A DNA stretch of 5,724 bases, taken from NCBI GenBank assembly GCA_003553895.1, contig PWFM01000014.1:1-5724 (forward strand), given 5' to 3'. Position numbers and translations under genes: made by a program. Below are positions 1 to 4,510 of the stretch, in pieces. This DNA is from Syntrophomonadaceae bacterium (GTDB lineage Bacteria > Bacillota > Dethiobacteria > DTU022). Below the pieces are notes generated by a model. That model had not been told where the DNA came from and searched no databases. It was given only the letters and a program-made list of their open reading frames with translations. Position 1 is the stretch's first letter. Every line of letters starts with the position of its first letter.

Positions 1-1
1 A

Positions 2-103
2 TCCCTCTTCGGTAAAAAGGCCTCCAAGAGGCGCAAACTATACCACGGCAACATCAAGGTTCATTACTACCAGTACTACGGACCCCGCCCGCCCAGGCGC
101 TGA
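2..103 (+). CDS. Possible C-terminal end of an unidentified basic, Tyr-rich protein (5' partial)
   Basis: Reading from base 2, the frame is open from the window edge to a TGA at 101-103 and gives 33 residues. The tail is strongly basic (GKKASKRRK) and then aromatic (VHYYQYYGPRPPRR). Third codon positions are mostly G or C, as expected for a real gene here. I do not recognise the family; a basic, Tyr/Pro-rich tail is common at the ends of nucleic-acid-binding or surface proteins, but that is only a guess. The neighbouring frame from base 3 is also open, to a TAA at 111-113, so the frame choice is not certain. No start, ribosome site or domain is visible because the gene begins outside the window. 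Confidence 0.4.
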   Translation, partial: SLFGKKASKRRKLYHGNIKVHYYQYYGPRPPRR

Positions 104-241
104 TTTCTGTTAAAATCATCAGGGGCCGGCAAGCCCGGGTGCCTTAGCCTGTCCGGTGTATTCAAGCTTCACATTTTTCCCCGCCGCAGAAATTCCCTCC
201 CAACCAACAGCATGCAATCCAATCAACAGGATGTCAAACTT

Positions 242-247
242 TATAAT
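242..247 (+). promoter_or_regulatory. Candidate -10 box upstream of the acidic lipoprotein gene
   Basis: A perfect TATAAT lies about 97 bases before the lipoprotein ATG. No good -35 hexamer is found at 16-18 bases spacing (the best is CAATCA-like), and the box lacks the TG extension, so the call rests on the -10 alone. If used, it leaves a leader of roughly 90 bases. A second weaker box, TGaTATATG at 262-270, is an alternative. The rest of the 104-343 spacer shows no convincing gene; GC-rich 121-145 contains only short, weak inverted repeats. Confidence 0.3.
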
Positions 248-343
248 GATTCTGTAAACTGTGATATATGTGGCAGGTTAACCATGGGTACAAGTTGAAT
301 TGAAAGGGCGTAAGAGAAAATAAAGTGAAAGAGAGGTGCAGCA

Positions 344-601
344 ATGAAAAAGACATTAATCACATTGTTTGCCATGCTGTTTGTAACAGCTTCGGGGTTT
401 GCCATGCTCGGGTGCGAACCGGAGGAACCGATCCCTGAAGAGGAACCAATTGAAGAAGAACCGATCGAAGAAGAAGATCCAATCGATGAGCCGGAAGATC
501 CCAATGACATCGAAGAGGAAATCGACGATGTCATTGACGAAGAGGAAGAGGAAATCGACGATTTCCTTGAAGATGAAGAAGACGAGGAAAACGAATACTA
601 A
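344..601 (+). CDS. Small hyperacidic lipoprotein, function unknown
   Basis: This 85-residue protein starts at an ATG with a good ribosome site (GAGGTG at 333-338, 5 bases ahead). Residues 1-24 form a lipoprotein-type signal: MKK, a hydrophobic core (residues 5-22), then MLGC with Cys24 as the likely lipidated residue. Met at -3 and Leu at -2 are unusual for a lipobox, but Gly at -1 is standard. The mature 62 residues hold 39 Glu/Asp by my count, no Lys, Arg or His, and otherwise only Pro, Ile, Asn, Val, Leu, Phe, Tyr and the Cys. The first half is a PIEEE-type repeat; the second repeats EEEIDD. Such a chain should be disordered and carry a very large negative charge outside the membrane. Cation or metal buffering, or electrostatic binding of a basic partner, is possible but is inference. 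It appears to be a stand-alone gene. A low-complexity translation artefact is unlikely given the signal peptide and ribosome site. Confidence 0.8.
   Translation: MKKTLITLFAMLFVTASGFAMLGCEPEEPIPEEEPIEEEPIEEEDPIDEPEDPNDIEEEIDDVIDEEEEEIDDFLEDEEDEENEY
512..562 (+). repeat. 18-base direct repeat inside the acidic lipoprotein gene
   Basis: The 18 bases GAAGAGGAAATCGACGAT occur exactly at 512-529 and again at 545-562, 33 bases (11 codons) apart, so both copies encode EEEIDD in frame. The flanking GAA/GAG-rich DNA is similar but not identical. This suggests the acidic tail grew by in-frame duplication. Looser repeats of the PIEEE unit lie upstream at about 433-475. Confidence 0.85.
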
Positions 602-611
602 GCCATGCCTT

Positions 612-643
612 CCTAAGTTTACATCCCCCCAGTTAAACTTAGG
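612..643 (+). repeat. Perfect 10-bp inverted repeat (hairpin)
   Basis: CCTAAGTTTA at 612-621 is exactly complementary to TAAACTTAGG at 634-643, with a 12-base loop that contains six C residues. It begins 11 bases after the lipoprotein stop codon. It is not followed by a T run (GGGCACTTT follows), so it does not look like a standard terminator; protection of the mRNA 3' end is one possibility. Confidence 0.7.
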
Positions 644-651
644 GGCACTTT

Positions 652-679
652 GCGGCCCGGGTTGCAAATCCCGGGCCGC
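652..679 (+). repeat. GC-rich 10-bp inverted repeat (strong hairpin)
   Basis: GCGGCCCGGG at 652-661 pairs perfectly with CCCGGGCCGC at 670-679 around the 8-base loop TTGCAAAT. This would be a very stable RNA stem. The downstream bases CCTTAATAATAA are AT-rich but lack a T run, so it is at best a weak intrinsic terminator. The loop resembles a tRNA T-arm superficially, but no tRNA body surrounds it. Confidence 0.7.
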
Positions 680-810
680 CTTAATAATAAAACCGGGGTT
701 GTGCCGGTATTTCTAAACCCTTATCTTAAAGCTGTCCCCATGGACAAATTCAGCGATTCAGTGTTGTTTAAAAAACCGTTCAAAGATCGTACTGCGGTTT
801 TGGGGCTAAT

Positions 811-840
811 AGAAGCAGGATTTGCCTGCTTCTTTGTTTA
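811..840 (+). terminator. Intrinsic terminator
   Basis: AGAAGCAGG at 811-819 pairs perfectly with CCTGCTTCT at 825-833 around a 5-base loop (ATTTG) and is followed directly by TTGTTTAATTAAT. The stem plus T-rich tail is a classic Rho-independent terminator for rightward transcription, most simply ending the lipoprotein transcript about 240 bases after its stop codon. It stands 67 bases ahead of the deacetylase-like ATG, so that gene probably has its own promoter or depends on read-through. Confidence 0.75.
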
Positions 841-868
841 ATTAATAAACTTTAACAAGAGCAAAATT

Positions 869-882
869 TGAAGCAAGCTTCA
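869..882 (+). promoter_or_regulatory. Short palindrome upstream of the deacetylase-like gene, possible operator
   Basis: TGAAGC and GCTTCA form perfect 6-base half-sites separated by AA, ending 7 bases before the ribosome site. A 2-base gap is too small for an RNA hairpin loop, so if functional it is more likely a protein-binding site in DNA. No clear promoter hexamers can be placed around it with normal spacing, so the regulatory reading is tentative. Confidence 0.25.
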
Positions 883-906
883 TGGTCCAGGGAGGATTAG
901 GAAAAT

Positions 907-1659
907 ATGAAGATCTACTTTCACCATGATTTTCTCAAACAGTACGCCTATGATCCGGCTGCCGAACCCGGCAGGCTGGAACCTGCCCTTTCGGTTTTAG
1001 AAAAAAGATACCCCCTATTTGAACCAAGCCCGGCAGCGGAAGAGGACATATTGCTTGTCCACACCCCCAGACACTGGCGCAGCATCGCCGAAGATACCCT
1101 GCTTCACCATACCGCTCTTTTGGCCGCCGGTGCGACTGTAGAAGCATCAGAAACCGCCCTTGAAGGTGAACCTGCTTTTGCCCTGTGCCGGCCGCCGGGT
1201 CATCATGCTTCATCTGATTCCTGCTGGGGATTTTGCTATTTCAACAATATTGCTGTGGCCGTAAGCCGCCTCCTCGATCAAAAGCAAATTAGTTCCGCTT
1301 TGATTATTGATTTCGACCTTCATTATGGCGATGGCACGGCTAATATCTTTCGGAGAAACAAGGCTGTATCTTTCTGGCACAGCCGGGAAAGCAACCCCGC
1401 GCTGTTCCTCGAAAACCTGGAAAACGACCTGGAAATATATGCTGCCGAAATAGTAGCTGTTTCAGCAGGCTTTGACCGGGGCGTTAATGACTGGGGCGGT
1501 ATGCTGGAAGTTGAAGATTACCACCGGATTGGTTCCCTCCTGGCCGGTTTTGCCAGGGACAAATGCGGCGGTCGTTTATTTGCCGCTTTGGAAGGTGGTT
1601 ACAACCCCCAGGCCCTGGCCTTAAACATCGAGGCCTTCCTGCAGGGATTGGAAGAGTAG
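907..1659 (+). CDS. Compact histone deacetylase-fold (AcuC/HDAC superfamily) zinc amidohydrolase
   Basis: The 250-residue protein has the ordered core of the arginase/deacetylase-fold HDAC superfamily: CRPPGHHA (94-101, active-site His99/His100), WGFCYFNN (107-114), DFDLHYGDGT (135-144, relay Asp135, zinc ligands Asp137 and His139), SAGFD (186-190, zinc ligand Asp190) and LEGGYN (228-233, catalytic Tyr232). All catalytic positions are present, so it should be an active zinc hydrolase removing acyl groups from amines. Known bacterial relatives include AcuC and acetylpolyamine amidohydrolases; the substrate here cannot be read from sequence. It is short for the superfamily (usually 300 or more), with only 53 residues between Asp137 and Asp190 and no recognisable Asn-x-Pro-Leu-Pro segment. 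No signal peptide, so cytoplasmic. The start is fixed by AGGGAGGA at 889-896, 10 bases ahead of ATG. It is convergent with the acylase gene downstream. Confidence 0.9.
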   Translation: MKIYFHHDFLKQYAYDPAAEPGRLEPALSVLEKRYPLFEPSPAAEEDILLVHTPRHWRSIAEDTLLHHTALLAAGATVEASETALEGEPAFALCRPPGHHASSDSCWGFCYFNNIAVAVSRLLDQKQISSALIIDFDLHYGDGTANIFRRNKAVSFWHSRESNPALFLENLENDLEIYAAEIVAVSAGFDRGVNDWGGMLEVEDYHRIGSLLAGFARDKCGGRLFAALEGGYNPQALALNIEAFLQGLEE

Positions 1660-1671
1660 TATGCCGATCTG

Positions 1672-1728
1672 ACCCGTTTAATAAAAAATTGCGCTCCTGT
1701 TATTGAAGCGGTTTGAACCGGGTTTTTT
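1672..1728 (+). terminator. Possible terminator of the deacetylase-like gene
   Basis: On the rightward strand a small stem CGGT/ACCG (1709-1720, loop TTGA) is followed by GG and six T residues (1723-1728). A longer-range pairing of ACCCG (1672-1676) with CGGGT (1719-1723), also leading straight into the T run, is an alternative. Either structure is modest. It overlaps the last codons of the convergent acylase gene. Confidence 0.35.
1682..1710 (-). terminator. Intrinsic terminator of the acylase gene
   Basis: Read leftward, CGCTTC (1710-1705) pairs with GGAGCG (1697-1692) through six pairs including one G-U, with a 7-base loop, followed by CAA and six T residues (1688-1683). The acylase stop codon lies partly in the loop. 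Stem plus T run fits a Rho-independent terminator for the leftward transcript. Confidence 0.6.
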
Positions 1729-4102
1729 CTTCCCATTGCAGGTCCGATTCACAGGGGATTTGAATCCGGTAATACTTCCCTTCCAACCAGGCTTCGAGCT
1801 GATCGCTATAATGGGGACTCAAGGGATGGCCTGATTGACCGCCCGCTAACACCGCTTCGGACTCTATTCTACCTTTATCCAACACCGTTATGAAGCGCAG
1901 GCCCGCCCCATTAATCACATTAAAAGGATCTTCAAAAGCATAGCGGGCCCGGCCGACGGTCATAAAGTCTCCTCCATAGGGGAAGGGCCCCCGGTTGAAA
2001 AGGTAGTTTCCGATCAAAGGGGCTGCGCCGAGGTCATGTTTAAATGTGATCGTCTGCAGTTCATCCCAGCGCCATTCAGCCGGATCATCACCCAGTTTGC
2101 CGGTTAAATCATCTACAGCCCGTCCGAAAGAAGCGATCAGGGGGGCTTCGATCCCATCCGGGTACCAGCCTGACTCTTCCCTTTCCAGCAGAGCTTCCAG
2201 AGCATTGGAAGCAATGTAACCCTGTTTCTGGAATTCCAGGTAAAGCTCATCTCCCAGTTCAGGTTTGAATAGCTCTTCCATCAGATTGAGGTACCAGGTC
2301 TGGAAAATGGCTGCCCCGGCAGCGTCCCCGCTGTTAACCGGCTCTTCGCTCCAATCAATAAGCACATCCACCGCTTCCTGGTCAACCATGCGCAAACCGC
2401 AACTGTTCTGTTTCAGGACCTGCAGGAAGAAAGGAAGCCTCTCAGCGGCATGGCGGTTATACCAGTCGGTTTGCAGCTCTTTTGAGTCTTCCACACTTAT
2501 TGTTTCAAGTCCGCTGAGCACTTCGTCAATCCGCAGCTTCCTGTAACCGGGTGCATTGTCAAGGCTGATCAAGTAAGGGTAATCATCCGGTTCAACCCGG
2601 TTATTGGCGGAAGCAATGAACCCTTCAGGGGGATTATATAGCTCTGGCAGCTCATCAAAAGGTATAAACCCTTCCCACCCGTGGCCTTCTTCCCAGCCCG
2701 GGGAAGGCATTACACCCTGGCCGCTCTTCCTGATCGGCAGCTTGCCGGCTACCCTGAAACCGATATTGCCCTCCACATCGGCATAAACGAAAGCCTGTAC
2801 CGGCACAGCAAAATGGGCCAGGGCCGCCCTGAAATCTTCCCATCCCTCAGCTTCGTTAATTTTCAGGACGGCATCTAGGGTGCTCGCTCCTGCCTCGTAG
2901 GCGGTCCAGCGCAGGCTCATGGGGGGATCATCAGAGATCAGGGGGCCGTGGCGGGTATGGATGATTTCCACCACCTCCGGATCTGTTCTCCCGTCAACCT
3001 TGATTTCCGCTATCTCCACATCAGCTTCATAAAATTCGCCTTCGTATTTGAAACTGTAAGGATCTTCAGGGTGGCGTTCCTCGAGAAACAGGTCCTGGGT
3101 ATCGCCAATATTGGTCAGGCCCCAGGAAATATTGCGGTTATGGCCGATAATGATCCCGGGAGCCCCCGGGATAGACCAGCCGTAAAGATCCATGTCGCAT
3201 TCAGCTTCGCGAAGGGTGAGAGCATTTTCGTACCATATTGAAGGCAGACCCAGGTTTAAATGGGGATCATTAGCTAAAACTGCCGTCCCGGTCACAGATC
3301 GCTCCGGGCTGATCACCCAGCTGTTGCTGCCCAGGCGCGGCAGGGCATAAAGGTGATCCAGGCTGGATTTCTCCAGCAGGGATAGGATTTTGTCGGCTGC
3401 GGTTGCTCCATCTTCACTTTTACCATCCGGATCCGGGGAAGCTAAAACCCGCGGGGTTTCCCAACCTTCATAAGGAGGAACAATTTCTTTGAAGAGAAGG
3501 GGGTCTATCTCCTCCGCCAGGGCCTGGCGGAAAGCTTCTGCCTGCCAGTTGGAACCGAGGTCAAAAGCCATCAAACTGATTATACCCGTGCTATCCAGGG
3601 GCTCCCAGGGCTCGGGTTCAAAGCCAAGCAACCTGAATTCAAGCGATGGCGGATGGCTGTTCAGGTAAGCGTTAACCCCTCTGGCATAACTTTCCAGCAC
3701 AGCCCTGCCTTTTGGAGAGCTGTTGAGATGCATCCGCCTGGCAATATTATCGAGGCCCAACTTTTTTAGAAACATGTCAGCCTGGAGTTGATCTTCTCCC
3801 AGAACTTCGCTGAGCCGTCCTTGAACCACCCGCCGCTGCAATTCCATCTGCCACATCCGCTCCTTGGCGTGAAGATAGCCCTGCATAAAATATAGATCAT
3901 CTTCATGAACCGCAGCTATATAGGGCACTCCCCTCATGTCGTGATGCACGCCTACTTCACCCACCAGACCCTCGAGTTCCACTTCGGCTTTATATTCCGG
4001 CAGGCCGCTGCGCAAAAAATTAGAACCGAAAATACCGACTCCGGCCAGCAAAACAAAGACCACCACTACAGCAATAAGGATGATTTTTTTGCCTCTACCC
4101 AC
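1700..4102 (-). CDS. Membrane-anchored penicillin acylase family (peptidase S45) Ntn hydrolase
   Basis: Counting from the longest in-frame start (TTG at 4108), the protein has 802 residues; my preferred GTG start gives 800. Residues 9-27 are a hydrophobic membrane anchor. The alpha-chain motif follows (GVPYIAAVHEDDLYFMQGY, 60-78; then RMWQMELQRR). A variable linker (about 225-258) leads to GSNSW, where cleavage between Gly260 and Ser261 would make Ser261 the new N-terminal nucleophile. Downstream are NDPHL (His283 at beta-23), GDTQD (Asp336/Asp339, matching calcium-site aspartates), ASANNR (Asn502/Asn503, oxyanion region) and the terminal GGQSGHPLSPHYSDQ. Known members hydrolyse amides such as penicillins, acyl-homoserine lactones or N-acyl amino acids; substrate is undetermined here. 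The anchor places the enzyme outside the membrane. GGAG at 4109-4112 abuts TTG but lies 6 bases from GTG (4102), so GTG is the better start. The small membrane protein gene lies 40 bases upstream, probably in the same transcript. Confidence 0.92.
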   Translation of the reverse strand: MGRGKKIILIAVVVVFVLLAGVGIFGSNFLRSGLPEYKAEVELEGLVGEVGVHHDMRGVPYIAAVHEDDLYFMQGYLHAKERMWQMELQRRVVQGRLSEVLGEDQLQADMFLKKLGLDNIARRMHLNSSPKGRAVLESYARGVNAYLNSHPPSLEFRLLGFEPEPWEPLDSTGIISLMAFDLGSNWQAEAFRQALAEEIDPLLFKEIVPPYEGWETPRVLASPDPDGKSEDGATAADKILSLLEKSSLDHLYALPRLGSNSWVISPERSVTGTAVLANDPHLNLGLPSIWYENALTLREAECDMDLYGWSIPGAPGIIIGHNRNISWGLTNIGDTQDLFLEERHPEDPYSFKYEGEFYEADVEIAEIKVDGRTDPEVVEIIHTRHGPLISDDPPMSLRWTAYEAGASTLDAVLKINEAEGWEDFRAALAHFAVPVQAFVYADVEGNIGFRVAGKLPIRKSGQGVMPSPGWEEGHGWEGFIPFDELPELYNPPEGFIASANNRVEPDDYPYLISLDNAPGYRKLRIDEVLSGLETISVEDSKELQTDWYNRHAAERLPFFLQVLKQNSCGLRMVDQEAVDVLIDWSEEPVNSGDAAGAAIFQTWYLNLMEELFKPELGDELYLEFQKQGYIASNALEALLEREESGWYPDGIEAPLIASFGRAVDDLTGKLGDDPAEWRWDELQTITFKHDLGAAPLIGNYLFNRGPFPYGGDFMTVGRARYAFEDPFNVINGAGLRFITVLDKGRIESEAVLAGGQSGHPLSPHYSDQLEAWLEGKYYRIQIPCESDLQWEEKTRFKPLQ

Positions 4103-4108
4103 TCGCAA

Positions 4109-4112
4109 CTCC
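4109..4112 (-). promoter_or_regulatory. Ribosome binding site that selects the GTG start of the acylase
   Basis: Leftward, TGGGGGGAG ends at 4109. The GGAG core directly touches a TTG codon (4108-4106), leaving no spacer, but stands 6 bases before GTG (4102-4100). Normal 5-9 base spacing therefore favours GTG and shortens the protein by two residues. Confidence 0.6.
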
Positions 4113-4142
4113 CCCCAGGTTATATATTTTCTTAGTACCAGG

Positions 4143-4403
4143 CTACCGATCTCGCTCTAGATCATATATTATTTTTTCCAGGTACCATTCCTCTGAACGG
4201 TCCGGGTAACGTTCTTTAAGGCGCTCTATCTGCCTGTCGATGGTTTGATCCGCCTGATCAGGAGGAAGCTTAAGTTGACGGCGGGCCTCCTGGCGCAGGG
4301 ACCCGGCTTTGCCCACTCCATGAATACTAGCACCCTTGTTCCTCAAATAAATTATTACGGCCGCGATGACTAAAACAAGCACAATCACCAAAACCAGATC
4401 CAT
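4143..4403 (-). CDS. Small single-span membrane protein, function unknown
   Basis: The preferred start is the ATG at 4403, which has a perfect AGGAGG (4411-4416) 7 bases ahead. This gives 86 residues. A longer reading from an ATG at 4433 would add MNRRKRGGPS, but that ATG overlaps a strong -10 promoter box and its extra codons are the ribosome site itself. Residues 3-20 are one hydrophobic helix (LVLVIVLVLVIAAVIIYL), followed by RNK, so by the positive-inside rule the C-terminus should be cytoplasmic. A short Gly-rich hinge (24-34) leads to a charged, mostly helical region containing LKLPPDQ (44-50) and a tail of alternating acidic and basic residues (RQIERLKERYP, then EEWYLEKIIYDLERDR). I recognise no named family. 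It precedes the acylase gene by 40 bases on the same strand with no terminator between, so the two are probably co-transcribed. A helper or membrane-associated partner role is only inference. Confidence 0.75.
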   Translation of the reverse strand: MDLVLVIVLVLVIAAVIIYLRNKGASIHGVGKAGSLRQEARRQLKLPPDQADQTIDRQIERLKERYPDRSEEWYLEKIIYDLERDR

Positions 4404-4410
4404 TGACGGA

Positions 4411-4416
4411 CCTCCT
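4411..4416 (-). promoter_or_regulatory. Ribosome binding site of the small membrane protein
   Basis: A perfect AGGAGG in leftward reading (in context AGAGGAGGTCC) lies 7 bases before ATG 4403. It decides the start, because the alternative upstream ATG at 4433 has no comparable site. Confidence 0.8.
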
Positions 4417-4431
4417 CTCTTTCTTCTATTC

Positions 4432-4460
4432 ATTATATCACCCTGGATTTACCATGTGTA
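4432..4460 (-). promoter_or_regulatory. Extended -10 promoter for the small membrane protein and acylase genes
   Basis: Read leftward, TGATATAAT at 4440-4432 is a perfect extended -10 (TG, one base, TATAAT). TACACA at 4460-4455 matches the -35 consensus at 4 of 6 positions with the ideal 17-base spacer. The start of transcription would fall near 4425, just before the AGGAGG ribosome site, giving a leader of about 20 bases. The box overlaps the upstream ATG at 4433, ruling that codon out for transcripts from here. Confidence 0.7.
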
Positions 4461-4480
4461 GCCGAAGGTCTCAGCGGCAT

Positions 4481-4510
4481 AAAAATACCGACCCCTGCAG
4501 ACCACCCGGT
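4481..4510 (-). terminator. Possible terminator of the FAD oxidoreductase gene
   Basis: Leftward, ACCGG (4510-4506), starting at the last base of the stop codon, can pair with TCGGT (4491-4487) through five pairs including a G-U, and is followed by ATTTTTATG (T run 4485-4481). The loop is large and the stem short, so the support is moderate. Its position directly before an independent promoter fits a transcript boundary. Confidence 0.4.

Larger units (their letters stand above)
602..906 (+). other. Gene-free structured stretch between the lipoprotein and deacetylase-like genes
   Basis: No credible gene is seen in these 305 bases. A 63-codon open frame at 650-841 has no ribosome site and runs through the terminator hairpin, so I leave it out. 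In order the stretch holds a 10-bp inverted repeat (612-643), a GC-rich 10-bp inverted repeat (652-679), a weak 5-bp stem (692-708), about 100 bases without obvious structure, an intrinsic terminator (811-840), a short palindrome (869-882) and the ribosome site of the next gene (889-896). It could be a long 3' untranslated region of the lipoprotein message or carry a small RNA ending at 840. Confidence 0.6.

Noticed and set aside
652..679. Resemblance of the GC hairpin loop to a tRNA T-arm
   Set aside because: The loop has 8 bases instead of 7, and no acceptor, D or anticodon arm can be found around it.
241..716. Open frames overlapping the acidic lipoprotein on both strands (Ser/Gly/Ile-rich, Phe/Asp-rich, Lys/Arg-rich)
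   Set aside because: They are shadows of the GAA/GAG-rich repeats; only the 344-601 frame has a signal peptide and a well-spaced ribosome site.
785..840. Possible T-box leader (GTACTGCGGTTTT near a terminator)
   Set aside because: The full T-box core AGGGTGGNACCGCG is absent, no specifier-loop structure is seen, and the next gene is not an aminoacyl-tRNA synthetase or amino acid gene.
650..841. 63-codon rightward open frame
   Set aside because: It has no ribosome site, starts inside the GC-rich hairpin and runs through the intrinsic terminator stem; composition shows no domain or signal.
907..4108. Deacetylase-like enzyme and acylase as one amide-hydrolysing system
   Set aside because: They are on opposite strands and convergent, with separate terminators and different cell compartments; nearness alone does not show joint function.
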